Origin: Collinsella sp.
GTDB taxonomy: Bacteria; Actinomycetota; Coriobacteriia; Coriobacteriales; Coriobacteriaceae
Reading direction: 5' to 3'
Assembly: GCA_019413925.1 (NCBI GenBank)
Contig: DXMY01000031.1
Span: forward strand, 1 to 64,000
DNA: 64,000 nucleotides
The notes below the pieces were generated by a model. It saw nothing but the letters and a program-made list of their open reading frames with translations, was not told where the DNA came from and searched no databases. Of the stretch, positions 33,051-42,338 are shown piece by piece; the stretch's first letter is position 1, and every line of letters begins with the position of its first letter. Both the position numbers and the translations under genes were made by a program.

Positions 33051-34652
33051 GTGTCTGTAACCATCAAACCCTTCACCGACGAGTTCGAAGAGTATGGCCG
33101 CGATGAATCTCGCGCATCGGGCGAAGCATCGAGCATCTCGTTTCCGACAACGGAAGACGAGGTCCGTGCCATTTTGGAAAAGCTCCATGCCGAGCGTGTC
33201 CCGGTAACGGTTCAGGGCGCCCGAACCGGCCTTGCCGCCGGTGCCGTGCCCCACGGCGGGCATATCCTCAATACTTCCCGTATGAATCGCTACTTGGGCC
33301 TTCGCCGCGATGAACAAGGCCAATTTTTGCTGCGCGTGGAGCCGGGCGTTGTGCTCTCGGAGCTGCGCAAGCAGCTGAGCAAGAAGGTGCTGCCGACCGC
33401 TGGTTGGGACCAGGCATCGCTTAAGGCCTACGATGAGTTTCAAGAGGCCCCCGAGCAGTTCTTTCCCACCGATCCCACCGAGGCGTCTGCCTGTCTGGGC
33501 GGCATGGCGGCATGTAACGCCTCCGGTGCCCGCAGCTACGCCTACGGCCCCATGCGCCCGCATATCACGGGACTCCACGTCGCGCTGGCTGATGGCGATT
33601 TGCTTGAGCTTCAGCGCGGCGAGGCTTTTGCCCAGGGCCGCCGCCTGTCGCTCGTGACGGCAGTGGGCCACACACTCGAGCTTGACCTTCCCGACTACAC
33701 CATGCCCAAGACCAAAAATGCTTCGGGCTATTTCGTTGCTGACGATATGGATGCCATCGAATTGTTTATCGGTGCGTGTGGCACAATCGGCGTCATCACC
33801 GAGCTCGAGATTGCCCTGCAGGCGGCGCCTGCGGTCGTTTGGGGCGTGAGCTGTTTCTTTGACAGCGAAGACAAGGCCGTGTCCTTCACCGATTCCGTGC
33901 GTCCCGTCCTGTCCCATGCGGCTGCCATCGAGTACTTCGACGCTGGCGCCCTGGATATTCTACGTCGCCAGCGCGAGCAGTCGACGGCGTTTGCCTCGCT
34001 GCCGGCGCTCGACAAAGAGGCCAAGGTCTGTGTCTACGTGGAGCTCGACTGCGACGACGAAGTTCAGGCGACTGAGGAGCTGTATCACTTGGGGTGGGTA
34101 CTGGAGCTTGCGGGTGGCCGCGACGACGCGACCTGGGTTGCGCGCACCGAGGTCGATCGCGAATGCCAGCGGTTCTTCCGCCATGCGGTGCCCGAGAGCG
34201 TCAACATGCTCATCGACGAGCGTCGCCGCACGGATCCCGCCATCACCAAACTGGGCTCGGACATGTCGGTGCCCAATGCACGCTTGGCCGATGTCATCGC
34301 CCTTTATCGCCGCACGTTGGCCGAAAGTGGGCTTGAATCTGCCGCCTGGGGGCACATCGGTAACAACCATCTGCATGTGAACATTCTGCCGCGCGATGCG
34401 CAGGAATACCGCCGCGGCGGAGAACTCTTTGCCCGGTGGGCTTCCGAGGTCACGGTCATGGGCGGCGCCGTCTCCGCCGAACACGGTGTCGGCAAGATCA
34501 AGGCGGGCTTCTTGGAGACGATGTACGGTCACGAGGCCATGGTCGAGTCGGCACGGCTTAAGCTCCAGCTCGATCCTGCCGGGCAGCTGGGCCGCGGTAA
34601 CCTGTTTTCGGAGAAGCTCTTGGATGAGCTCGTCCAGAAAGGGGGCGCGTGA
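33051..34652 (+). CDS. FAD-binding lactate dehydrogenase-like oxidase (GlcD/LctD type)
   Basis: 533 residues from GTG after GGGGGAG. An FAD-binding type 4 domain is seen in VTVQGARTGLAAGAVPHGGH, LRVEPGVVLSEL, ACLGGMAACNASGARSYAYG, and the FAD oxidase C-terminal domain in WGHIGNNHLHVNILPR and GGAVSAEHGVGKIKAGF (His-rich catalytic region). It is followed without a gap by etfB and a ferredoxin-fused etfA. In Acetobacterium this trio (LctD with LctB and LctC) is an electron-bifurcating lactate dehydrogenase that couples lactate oxidation with NAD reduction to ferredoxin oxidation. Substrate here is inferred as a 2-hydroxy acid. Confidence 0.9.
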   Translation: MSVTIKPFTDEFEEYGRDESRASGEASSISFPTTEDEVRAILEKLHAERVPVTVQGARTGLAAGAVPHGGHILNTSRMNRYLGLRRDEQGQFLLRVEPGVVLSELRKQLSKKVLPTAGWDQASLKAYDEFQEAPEQFFPTDPTEASACLGGMAACNASGARSYAYGPMRPHITGLHVALADGDLLELQRGEAFAQGRRLSLVTAVGHTLELDLPDYTMPKTKNASGYFVADDMDAIELFIGACGTIGVITELEIALQAAPAVVWGVSCFFDSEDKAVSFTDSVRPVLSHAAAIEYFDAGALDILRRQREQSTAFASLPALDKEAKVCVYVELDCDDEVQATEELYHLGWVLELAGGRDDATWVARTEVDRECQRFFRHAVPESVNMLIDERRRTDPAITKLGSDMSVPNARLADVIALYRRTLAESGLESAAWGHIGNNHLHVNILPRDAQEYRRGGELFARWASEVTVMGGAVSAEHGVGKIKAGFLETMYGHEAMVESARLKLQLDPAGQLGRGNLFSEKLLDELVQKGGA

Positions 34653-34654
34653 AG

Positions 34655-35470
34655 ATGAGCGATTTCCATATGGTGGTGTGCGTCAAGGCCGTGCCGGGAA
34701 GCACCGAGGTCAAGATGGACCCCAAGACCAATACCATCGTGCGCGATGGCAAACAGGCGGTCATTAATCCCTTTGACGCGAGCGCTTTGGAATGCGCGCT
34801 GGCGCTGAAGGACGACTTTATCGGCTTTGGCATGGATGTGCGCGTGACGGTGGTGTCGATGGGCATCCCCGCGACCGAGTCGCTGCTGCGCGACTGCATC
34901 GCCCGAGGCGCCGACGACGCGCTGCTGCTGACCGATCGCGCCTTTGCAGGTGCCGATACCCTGGCAACCACCTATGCCCTCAAGTGCGGCATCGAGGCGC
35001 TCGACGAGGACTTCGACCTGCTCATCTGCGGCAAGATGGCGGTGGATGGCGATACGGCCCAGATTGGTCCCGAGCTTGCCGGTGCCTTTGATATTCCCTG
35101 CGTGACCGACGTGAGCTGCGTGCAGAGCGCGGGCTTTACGACCTGTGGCTCGCTGGCGCTCGTTCACGGATGCGATGCCGGCGAGGAGACGGTGTACCTT
35201 GAGATGCCGTGCGCGATGACGACTGCCAAGGAGATTGGCCAGTTGCGTATGCCGAGTATTGCCGGTATCCGCGCGGCGGAGGAGGCGGACGTGCGCGTGG
35301 TCAGTGCCGCCGACGTGAACGCCGACCCCGCGCGTTGCGGTCTTGCCGGGTCGCCGACACAGGTCGTGCGCTCGTTTGTGCCCGACCGTGACCAAACGTG
35401 CGAGGCCGTTGAGGGGACGGCGTCCGAGCAGGCGGCAAAACTTGCCAAGATCATCGAGGGGATGGCATAG
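34655..35470 (+). CDS. etfB: Electron transfer flavoprotein beta subunit (EtfB)
   Basis: 271 residues. VCVKAVPGSTEVKMDPKTNTI, NPFDASALECALALKD, DLLICGKMAVDGDTAQIGPELAG and GSPTQVVRSFVP are typical EtfB segments. As part of a bifurcating complex, EtfB would bind the bifurcating FAD. I choose ATG 34655 because GGGGG is nine bases ahead; the GTG at 34649 that overlaps the previous stop sits only three bases from it. Genes on both sides are in the same operon, and coupling with the dehydrogenase is tight. Confidence 0.94.
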   Translation: MSDFHMVVCVKAVPGSTEVKMDPKTNTIVRDGKQAVINPFDASALECALALKDDFIGFGMDVRVTVVSMGIPATESLLRDCIARGADDALLLTDRAFAGADTLATTYALKCGIEALDEDFDLLICGKMAVDGDTAQIGPELAGAFDIPCVTDVSCVQSAGFTTCGSLALVHGCDAGEETVYLEMPCAMTTAKEIGQLRMPSIAGIRAAEEADVRVVSAADVNADPARCGLAGSPTQVVRSFVPDRDQTCEAVEGTASEQAAKLAKIIEGMA

Positions 35471-36676
35471 ATGAGCGGACTGATTATCGATAGCGAAGCC
35501 TGTATCGGCTGCGGTCGCTGCGTTCGCGCCTGCGCCTCGGGCGGCATTGTGGTGGAGGGCGAGCGTCCCAACCGATGCGCCCGCGTAACCGACGGCTGTA
35601 TCCTATGCGGTGGGTGCGTCGACGCCTGCCCTGTCAACGCTATCTCGATCGAGTGTGACGAGGCCGCTGGTGCGGTGGACCTTGATGCATATCGAGACAT
35701 TTGGGTCTTCGTGCAGACCGACGAGCACGATACGGTGACTCCCGTTGCCTATGAGCTTATGGGCAAGGGGCGCGAGCTTGCCGATGCTCGCGGCTGCCGT
35801 CTGGTGGCACTGGTCGGCATGAGCCCCGAGGGCTCGCTCGGGGACCTGGAGCATCTGGTTTGCGCGGGCGCCGACGAAGTCCTGGCCTGTCGCGACGAGC
35901 GCCTGCGCCAAAACGATGCGGAGGTCTACGCCCGCTTGATCTGCGATTTGGTAGCCGAACGCAAACCCGAGGCCATCCTATACGGTGCGACCGCTTTTGG
36001 TCGCGAACTGGCACCCGGCGTTGCCGTGCGTTTGCAGACGGGCCTTACGGCTGACTGCACCGTACTTTCGATGGATACAGAGACGGGACTGCTGCAACAG
36101 ACGCGTCCGGCGTTTGGCGGCAACCTGATGGCCACCATCATTTGCCCCAACCACCGTCCGCAGATGGCAACGGTGCGCCCCGGTATCTTTAAGGCTCCCG
36201 ACTTCGACTACGGCCGCTCTGGCACGATCACCCAGATATCGCTTGCGGATGATGCTAAGGCTCGTGTCGAGATCTCGATTCCCGCCGAGGAGTGGGGACA
36301 GCAGCCCTCGATCGCCAATGCCGAGCGCCTGGTCGTGGTGGGTCGCGGCATTGGTTCCAAGAAAAACCTGCCGTTGATGCGAAGGCTCGCCGAGGCTCTG
36401 GGTGCCGAGCTTGGTTGCACGCGTCCCGTCGTGGAGGCGGGTTGGCTGGAGTATCGCCACCAGATTGGCCAGACGGGCGTATCGGTTTCGCCCAGGCTTC
36501 TCGTGAGTATCGGTGTTTCGGGCGCCATCCAACATCTTGCCGGCATCGGTGGGGCGGAGTGCATCATCGCCATCAACGAGGACCCGGATGCCCCCATTTT
36601 CGGTGCTGCCCAGTACAAGGTTGTTGGGGATGCCGTCGAGGTCGTCGAGGAGCTGCTGGCCCAGCTTGAGCGCTAG
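35471..36676 (+). CDS. etfA: EtfA with N-terminal 2[4Fe-4S] ferredoxin domain
   Basis: 401 residues. The first ~60 residues are a bacterial-type ferredoxin with CIGCGRCVRAC and CILCGGCVDACP. The rest is EtfA: the C-terminal FAD domain has VVVGRGIGSKKNLPLMRRLA, RPVVEAGWLEYRHQIGQTG, SIGVSGAIQHLAG and NEDPDAPIFGAAQY. The ferredoxin fusion is typical of bifurcating EtfAB linked to lactate or other dehydrogenases, where it feeds electrons from or to ferredoxin. It begins immediately after the etfB stop. Its end overlaps the convergent HD-domain gene by four bases, so no terminator lies between. Confidence 0.95.
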   Translation: MSGLIIDSEACIGCGRCVRACASGGIVVEGERPNRCARVTDGCILCGGCVDACPVNAISIECDEAAGAVDLDAYRDIWVFVQTDEHDTVTPVAYELMGKGRELADARGCRLVALVGMSPEGSLGDLEHLVCAGADEVLACRDERLRQNDAEVYARLICDLVAERKPEAILYGATAFGRELAPGVAVRLQTGLTADCTVLSMDTETGLLQQTRPAFGGNLMATIICPNHRPQMATVRPGIFKAPDFDYGRSGTITQISLADDAKARVEISIPAEEWGQQPSIANAERLVVVGRGIGSKKNLPLMRRLAEALGAELGCTRPVVEAGWLEYRHQIGQTGVSVSPRLLVSIGVSGAIQHLAGIGGAECIIAINEDPDAPIFGAAQYKVVGDAVEVVEELLAQLER

Positions 36677-37485
36677 GCGCGCGCCAGCCAGTCGCGCATC
36701 TCGTCCTTTAGGCGGCTCCAAGTTGCCTGCGTGGCGGGGTCGGTAAAGGGCCGCGTAATGCCAAAGGGCGCGTCGAGCAGGCGGTGGATATCGCCCTGTT
36801 CGCGCGCCAGCGCGCGGCTTGCTGGATAGACGAGCTCAAACATAAAGCAGATAAGCCCCACCAAGAAGTCGGCGGGCTCATCGCGCTCATCGCGTGCGAC
36901 GCAGCGGTGCTCGTCAAAGGCGGCAAGTGTCGGCGACGAGAAACGGCTGCCGAGAAACGTCTTCTCGTCCACCTTGAGGATAGTGTCGACAGTGCTGTCG
37001 GCGATGGTGCGCATAATGTCGATCTTGTCGCCATCGCGCACGATATCGCAGAAGCTCCGCGTGCGCTCGTCGAGCTGCGCGGGTAGACGGAAATCGCTGT
37101 GATAGGCAATGCTCGCTCGGATGAGCTCATCTTCTGCCGGGTCATCGATAAAGTCGCGGATGCTCGTTACGGCGGGTGCATCGGCGGGATTCTCGCCAAA
37201 GAGGACCTCGATGCCCAGCGCCGCATGGCTCATGCTCTCGGCGTCCTTAAAGGTGTCCCAGCGTCGCAGCTGCTCAAAGCGGCCCATATCGTGTAGCAGG
37301 CCGCAAAGCCATGCCAGGTCAATATCTTCTGACGACCAGCCCTGCTCGCGCGCTACGGCATCGCATGCCTCGGCCACGTGGTACGTATGCTCGATTTTGA
37401 GCGCGATGCGTGGGTTGGTGGCGTCGTAGGCATCGGTGTAGCTTTTGAAGGCCGCGCGCGCCCGGTCTCGATCGATAGCTGTCAT
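36673..37485 (-). CDS. HD-domain phosphohydrolase-like protein
   Basis: 270 residues. HTYHVAEACDAVAR with LCGLLHDMGRFEQLRR gives the H...HD pattern of the HD metal-dependent phosphohydrolase superfamily, and later RDGDKIDIMR supplies the distal Asp. The substrate (nucleotide or other phosphate ester) cannot be read. The C-terminal ~70 residues include a Phe/Leu-rich helical area. Start ATG 37485 follows AGGAAG. Convergent and overlapping with etfA, divergent from azlC. Confidence 0.87.
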   Translation of the reverse strand: MTAIDRDRARAAFKSYTDAYDATNPRIALKIEHTYHVAEACDAVAREQGWSSEDIDLAWLCGLLHDMGRFEQLRRWDTFKDAESMSHAALGIEVLFGENPADAPAVTSIRDFIDDPAEDELIRASIAYHSDFRLPAQLDERTRSFCDIVRDGDKIDIMRTIADSTVDTILKVDEKTFLGSRFSSPTLAAFDEHRCVARDERDEPADFLVGLICFMFELVYPASRALAREQGDIHRLLDAPFGITRPFTDPATQATWSRLKDEMRDWLARA

Positions 37486-37611
37486 AATGACTTCCTAAAA
37501 AGTTGTGTCTTTCGATCCGGTGGCAATTGTAGGTGAACTCGGTTGCTGCCGGATGATGATTCTGCCGTGTCGCTACATGCGGCTCGGAGACCTTGTCAGG
37601 ATGAGAAACGT

Positions 37612-38304
37612 ATGGTGCTCAAAATCGTTAGAACCGTCTGGCCAGTGATGCTTACCTATGTTGCAATAGGCGCGCCGTGCGGAATGATCATGGGGCAGAC
37701 GGGAATGGAGCCCTGGATGGTCTTTGCTCTAAGCAGTACGTTTGTGACGGGCAGCGGCCAGTTTATGATCTGCAACCTGTGGCTGGCGGGTGTGCCTGCA
37801 GCATCGATCGTCGCGAGCGTCGCCGCAATCTCCTCGCGCTTTGCGCTTTACTCGGCATCGATCGCACCGCATCTGAGGGGTGCCTCGAAGCGTCAGACGC
37901 TGGCTGTTGCCGCGACACTTACCGAGGAGGCATATGGCATCTCGCTTGCCAAGTTGGTTGAAGGGGAGGATTGGGGCCCGCGCGAGTCCTTTGTGCTCAA
38001 CGTAATCCTCATCGCAACATGGGGCGTTTCGTGTACGATGGGCGCCATCGTCGGCGCCGTTGTCGATGTTCCCACCGCCATTGCAGCCTTTGTCTGCACC
38101 TCGCTCTTTATCTGCCTGCTCTTTTCGCAGCGGCTGTCGCGCGGTAACGTTGTCGCGGCGGTTTCGGGCGCGGTGTCCGTCGCCGTATGCAAGTTCTTGG
38201 GCCTCGCGAATATTGCCGTGCCGGCAAGCGTCGTGGTCGGCATTGCCATTGCGCTGGCGTGCGATGCTGTATTTGACGGAAGAGGTGCCCGCGATGCCCG
38301 CTAA
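37612..38304 (+). CDS. azlC: Branched-chain amino acid exporter subunit AzlC
   Basis: 230 residues, about five to six membrane segments. GAPCGMIMGQTGMEPWMVFALSSTFVTGSGQFMI and LTEEAYGISL are typical AzlC motifs. AzlC with AzlD exports branched-chain amino acids or analogues. The start ATG 37612 follows AGGATGAG; a longer in-frame N-terminus has no ribosome site and is not hydrophobic. The stop overlaps azlD by 11 bases. Confidence 0.93.
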   Translation: MVLKIVRTVWPVMLTYVAIGAPCGMIMGQTGMEPWMVFALSSTFVTGSGQFMICNLWLAGVPAASIVASVAAISSRFALYSASIAPHLRGASKRQTLAVAATLTEEAYGISLAKLVEGEDWGPRESFVLNVILIATWGVSCTMGAIVGAVVDVPTAIAAFVCTSLFICLLFSQRLSRGNVVAAVSGAVSVAVCKFLGLANIAVPASVVVGIAIALACDAVFDGRGARDAR

Positions 38305-38617
38305 CGAGTTCTTGGTTCTGTGGCTGTCGTCGTGGGCTGCTATCGCGTTCTTTCGCATCGCGCCGGCGTTCGCCTTGCGCGGGCGGACCCTGTCGTCCCG
38401 CATTACCGAGGCCCTGGGCTATATCCCGCCCGCTGCCTTTGCCGCGCTGGTCGCCAACGACTTGGTGAACCCCGGTGCGTTCGACGCGGGACTCTGGCCT
38501 GCCTTGGTTCCCTGGATTGCGGCCACCGGCGTCGTGGCGGTGGCAATCAAGACAAAGTCGATGTTGTGGTGCTGCGTTTCGGGCATCGTGTTCTATATCG
38601 TTTTGAGCCTCGTATAG
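38294..38617 (+). CDS. azlD: Branched-chain amino acid exporter subunit AzlD
   Basis: 107 residues, four membrane segments. The opening PANEFLVLWLSSWAAIAFFRIAP, LGYIPPAAFAALVANDL and CCVSGIVFYIVLSL match the small AzlD partner. The start overlaps azlC, and the pair is one unit. In this window there is also a livKHMGF importer, so both directions of branched-chain amino acid transport are encoded within 18 kb. Confidence 0.92.
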   Translation: MPANEFLVLWLSSWAAIAFFRIAPAFALRGRTLSSRITEALGYIPPAAFAALVANDLVNPGAFDAGLWPALVPWIAATGVVAVAIKTKSMLWCCVSGIVFYIVLSLV

Positions 38618-38758
38618 GAGCAGGACGCGTTATCGTCCCGGCCTAACGAATCGAATTTCTCACCGAGGCGGTCTGCTTCTTCTGGTACCATGGTCAAACT
38701 TTACTGTAGCAAAGCGTGACGTGGGCTTTTGTTCTGCGTCAGCGGAAATGGGGGTTTC

Positions 38759-39781
38759 ATGGCACAGGAAGCGACCGCCAGCGAGCAAAAGAAATTCAAG
38801 GTACCGCGCATCCCGGGCGACATCATGATCTATCCGATGATCGTCGGCCTTTTGCTCAATACCTTCTGCCCGCAGGTCTTTGAGGTCGGCGGCTTCTTTA
38901 CGGCTGCCTGCCGCGGCGGCTCCAACACCATCGTTGCCGCGATCTTGCTGTTCGTGGGCGCCGGCATCAGCTTTAAGTCCACGCCGGGCGCCATCAAGAC
39001 CGGCATCGTCGTGCTGATTCCTAAGCTTGTAGTGGCAGCCGCGCTGGGTCTGGGCGTCGCGTACTTCTTTAACGATAACTTTTTAGGCCTGAGCTCGGTT
39101 TCCATCATCGGCGGCATTACGTTTTGCAACATGGCGCTCTATACGGGCATCATGGGCGAGTTCGGCGATGAGTCCGAGCAGGGCGCTGTCGGTATCCTGT
39201 TCTTTACGGCCGGCCCCGCCGTCACGATGATCATCCTTGGTGTTTCGGGTCTCGCCAACATCCCCGTCGGCACCATCATCGGATCCATCCTGCCGCTTGT
39301 TATCGGCATGGTCCTGGGCAACTTGTTCCCGTTTATCAAGAACCTGTTGGTTCCCGGCGCCAATCCCGCGATCGCTGTAATTGGTTTTCAGCTCGGTGCG
39401 TCCATGAGCCTTTCGAGCTTCATCGCCGGTGGCATTTCGGGCATCCTGCTGGGCCTCATCACGCTCTTTATCGTCGGTCCCATTACCTTTGCCTTCGAGC
39501 GCCTGTGTGGCGGCAATGGTAAGGCGGCTGTGGCATGTTCCACCATTGCCGGCACGGCCATGACCACGCCGGTCGCCCTCGCCGAGGTCGCTCCGCGCTA
39601 TGCCGAGCTTGCGCCCACCGCGTATGCGCAGATCGCCACTGCCGTCATCATCACGGCAATCATGGCCCCGATTCTGACCGGCTGGGTCGATAAGAAGTTC
39701 TGCCAGGGCAAGGAAGACCTGTCGCCTGCCGGTGTCGAGGCCATCGAAGAGGCTGTCGCGACCGACATCGATGGCGAGTAG
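38759..39781 (+). CDS. 2-Keto-3-deoxygluconate permease family protein
   Basis: 340 residues with about ten membrane segments. RIPGDIMIYPMIVGLLLNTFCPQVFEVGGFFTAAC, GAGISFKSTPGAIKTG, the IGGITFCNMALYTGIMGEFG segment and STIAGTAMTTPVALAEVAP are characteristic of the KdgT family of proton-coupled ketodeoxygluconate transporters. No pectin or glucuronate genes are next to it, so the substrate is open. The start ATG follows GGGGG. A terminator hairpin follows at 39827. Confidence 0.88.
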   Translation: MAQEATASEQKKFKVPRIPGDIMIYPMIVGLLLNTFCPQVFEVGGFFTAACRGGSNTIVAAILLFVGAGISFKSTPGAIKTGIVVLIPKLVVAAALGLGVAYFFNDNFLGLSSVSIIGGITFCNMALYTGIMGEFGDESEQGAVGILFFTAGPAVTMIILGVSGLANIPVGTIIGSILPLVIGMVLGNLFPFIKNLLVPGANPAIAVIGFQLGASMSLSSFIAGGISGILLGLITLFIVGPITFAFERLCGGNGKAAVACSTIAGTAMTTPVALAEVAPRYAELAPTAYAQIATAVIITAIMAPILTGWVDKKFCQGKEDLSPAGVEAIEEAVATDIDGE

Positions 39782-39826
39782 CAATCGATACCCATCAATG
39801 ATTCCGGCGTGCAACTCGCGCCGTTT

Positions 39827-39877
39827 GAGCGCCCGAACGAGAGCTGTCTTGCAGTGACGTTCGGGCGCTCTGCTATT
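39827..39877 (+). terminator. Terminator after the permease
   Basis: GAGCGCCCGAACG (39827-39839) and CGTTCGGGCGCTC (39858-39870) form a perfect 13-base stem, followed by the T-rich TGCTATTATT. It lies about 100 bases before the GGDEF gene. Confidence 0.82.
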
Positions 39878-39969
39878 ATTCCCCTTACCCCTGCGGAGAA
39901 AGGGGCGTTTATTGCCCAGACACGAATCGGGCGATTCTGACCACTTGGATATTGAAGGGAGGGCGTCTA

Positions 39970-41112
39970 GTGGTTAAGGCACTCAAGATTGAGATATTCC
40001 TGCTATGCATGATTGTTCTTATCGGGCTTGCCGTACGAAGCCGTCGCTCCCTGTTCTCGAGCACCCAGCAGCTTTTGTTTAGCATGCTGGGCTACACGTC
40101 TGCTGCCTACATTTTCTTCGATATGATCTGGACGCTTTCGGATGGTGTGGACGGCACGTTGGGCATTGCAGCCAACTGGATTTCCAACGCGGTTTCGTTT
40201 TCGCTCTTCGCCATCGCGTGTCTCATTTGGTTTATCTATTCCGAGACGATGCAAGGCTCTCACCTTGTGACCTCGCGCTATAGGGTGGTGCTTGTAACGT
40301 TGCCTACGGCTCTGGTGGTCGTGCTGGCTTTTACCAGTTACTGGACGCACGCCCTGTTCTATATCGATTCGCAGGGCGTGTATCGTCGCGGCTTTGCCTA
40401 TATGATCCAGCCCATTGTCAGCTACTGTTACGTTATACATACGTCCCTGCATGCGTTTGTGCAATCTCGCAGGGTCGAGAGCCTGCAGACGAAGGCTATC
40501 TATCGAACCTTGGCATTTTTCGCCATTCCGGCCCTGGTGGGCGGTACCTTTCAGATCGTATACTCGGTGCCTGGCCTTTGTGTCGGCATAATGATTAGCA
40601 TGTTGCTGCTCTATATCATCTGCCAGGAGCAGCTCATCTCGACCGACCCGTTGACTGGCCTCAACAATCGCAACCGTTTTGAGACCTATATGCTGTCGCT
40701 CTTCTCAAATGTGGATCAGGCCGAAGATGTGTATCTGCTCATGATGGACGCCGACGGCTTTAAGCAGATTAACGATCAGTATGGACATGTGGAGGGCGAC
40801 CATGCTCTTCAGGTTGTTTCCGCAGTACTCAAGGACGTCTGTTCGCCGTCCGGCGGCTTTATTGCGCGCTATGGCGGTGATGAGTTCGTCGTACTGCAGA
40901 AGGGGGTGACGGAGCACGACATTATCCGCCTGTGTTCGGCGATCAATAACGAGCTCTCGCGCGCCGAGACACCCTACTCGCTTCGAATGTCTATCGGCTA
41001 CGCGCGCTACGGCGATGGGATCAACACGTGGCAAGAGCTTCTGCGCGCTGCCGATGCGGAGTTCTATCGCATCAAGGATGCCAAAAAGAAATCCGGCATC
41101 AAGGTTCGCTAG
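39970..41112 (+). CDS. Membrane-bound diguanylate cyclase (GGDEF)
   Basis: 380 residues from GTG 39970, with AGGGAGG upstream. The N-terminal ~225 residues contain about seven membrane helices (IEIFLLCMIVLIGLAVRSR, TLPTALVVVLAFTSYW and others), a sensor of the 7TM type. The GGDEF domain follows: STDPLTGLNNRNRFETY, DADGFKQINDQYGHVEGDHAL, and the catalytic RYGGDEFVVL. The metal and substrate motifs are intact, so c-di-GMP synthesis is likely. The RxxD inhibition site expected five residues ahead of GGDEF is absent, so product feedback by that route is not expected. Confidence 0.92.
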   Translation: MVKALKIEIFLLCMIVLIGLAVRSRRSLFSSTQQLLFSMLGYTSAAYIFFDMIWTLSDGVDGTLGIAANWISNAVSFSLFAIACLIWFIYSETMQGSHLVTSRYRVVLVTLPTALVVVLAFTSYWTHALFYIDSQGVYRRGFAYMIQPIVSYCYVIHTSLHAFVQSRRVESLQTKAIYRTLAFFAIPALVGGTFQIVYSVPGLCVGIMISMLLLYIICQEQLISTDPLTGLNNRNRFETYMLSLFSNVDQAEDVYLLMMDADGFKQINDQYGHVEGDHALQVVSAVLKDVCSPSGGFIARYGGDEFVVLQKGVTEHDIIRLCSAINNELSRAETPYSLRMSIGYARYGDGINTWQELLRAADAEFYRIKDAKKKSGIKVR

Positions 41113-41156
41113 AAAAAGGGGCGCACGACCGTTGCGATGGTCGTGCGCCCCTTTTT
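41113..41156 (+). terminator. Strong terminator after the GGDEF gene
   Basis: AAAAAGGGGCGCACGACC (41113-41130) and GGTCGTGCGCCCCTTTTT (41139-41156) form a perfect 18-base stem around an 8-base loop. Works in both directions; the next plus-strand gene is far away and the minus-strand DMT gene converges on it. Confidence 0.92.
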
Positions 41157-41303
41157 GCGTTTGTGGGGGCCACCGGCCATAATGCCCAGGCGCGGTGCGG
41201 CAAGACGGGCGTCTGCAGCCGCGACTCGGTACGAAATCAACGAGAACCAGTGTGCTCCATTAAGCTAAAGTTTGCGAACATCCTCTCTAAAAAGGTGAAC
41301 TCG

Positions 41304-42239
41304 CTAGGCTTTTTTGGGTTTGTTGACGATGATGATGCCGCCGCAGACCAACAGCAGGGCAACGATGACGGTAACGGGGCTCGTGCCAGCGCCCTCGCCG
41401 AGCAGCAGCGCGCTCAGCACCACACCAAAGACGGGGTTCATAAACCCAAAGACCGAGACGCGGCTGACGGGGTTGACGGCAAGCAGGCGCGACCACAGCG
41501 AGTACGCGACGGCGGAAATGAGTGCCATATAAATGATGAGCGCGATGGCGGGGGCGATTTCGGTGGGGGACAACGTGCCGCCCATCAAAAACCCGATGGC
41601 GGTGAGGACCAGGCCGCCGACCAAGAACTGCCACCCGGCAAGCAAGACACCGTCGTGCTCGCGCGAGAAGATGCCGATCAGGCAGGTCGACAGGGCACCC
41701 GCGACGGTGGAGGCCAGGATAAAGCCCTCGCCGTCGAGCGTAAAGCCAAAGGTGCCGTCCGCGCCCGAAAGGTTGACGAGCGCGACGCCGGCAAAGCCCA
41801 GTACACAGCCGAGCACCTTGGCCGCATCGAGCTTATCGGTGCGAAACGCCAGGGCGGCAAAGAGGATTGCGAGGAAGTTGGCGCTGGCCTCGATGATGGA
41901 GCTCGACATGGCGCTGGCGCGCGAGAGGCCCAGATAGAAAAAGAAGTACTGCCCGATAGTCTGGAAGAGCGACAAGACAAAGATGGGCTTGATGTCGCGA
42001 GCCTGCGGAATGAGGGGGCGGCGTTGGGCCGCACTCATCCCAACGATAACCAGGGCGCCGGCAAGCGTGAAGCGCAAGCCCGCAAAGAGTAGCTGCGAGG
42101 CGCTATCGTGCGCCGGGATCCCAAAGAGTGCGTAGCCGATCTTGATGCAGGGAAAGGCCGATCCCCAGAGTGCACAGCAAACAAGACAGCCCAGGATGAG
42201 TCCGGGCAGGGTGGCGAGATACGGCTTGCGGCTTTCCAT
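41304..42239 (-). CDS. DMT-superfamily (EamA) transporter
   Basis: 311 residues, ten membrane segments in two EamA repeats (first ~10-145: LPGLILGCLVCCALWGSAFP, QLLFAGLRFTLAGALVIVG, FFFYLGLSRASAMSSSIIEA; second ~160-305: GCVLGFAGVALVNLSG, GFMNPVFGVVLSALLLGEG, VTVIVALLLVCGGIIIVN). It probably exports a metabolite or amino acid; substrate is unknown. ATG 42239 follows GGAAGGACATC. It is downstream of purL on the same strand but a terminator lies between. Confidence 0.9.
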   Translation of the reverse strand: MESRKPYLATLPGLILGCLVCCALWGSAFPCIKIGYALFGIPAHDSASQLLFAGLRFTLAGALVIVGMSAAQRRPLIPQARDIKPIFVLSLFQTIGQYFFFYLGLSRASAMSSSIIEASANFLAILFAALAFRTDKLDAAKVLGCVLGFAGVALVNLSGADGTFGFTLDGEGFILASTVAGALSTCLIGIFSREHDGVLLAGWQFLVGGLVLTAIGFLMGGTLSPTEIAPAIALIIYMALISAVAYSLWSRLLAVNPVSRVSVFGFMNPVFGVVLSALLLGEGAGTSPVTVIVALLLVCGGIIIVNKPKKA

Positions 42240-42273
42240 GATGTCCTTCCTACATGCGCGAAGCAAAAAAGAA

Positions 42274-42300
42274 CCCGCCACCGGATGTGTCGGTGGCGGG
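42274..42300 (-). terminator. Terminator of purL
   Basis: CCCGCCACC (42274-42282) and GGTGGCGGG (42292-42300) form a perfect 9-base stem; on the minus strand it is followed by TTCTTTTTTG. It ends the purL transcript before the DMT gene. Confidence 0.85.
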
Positions 42301-42338
42301 TGTTGTTACCCGAGGGGATTGTACCCGATGGGAAAGGC

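Noticed and set aside
39905..39969. A riboswitch or other leader before the GGDEF gene
   Set aside because: Only about 100 bases separate the terminator from the start codon and no conserved aptamer pattern was seen.
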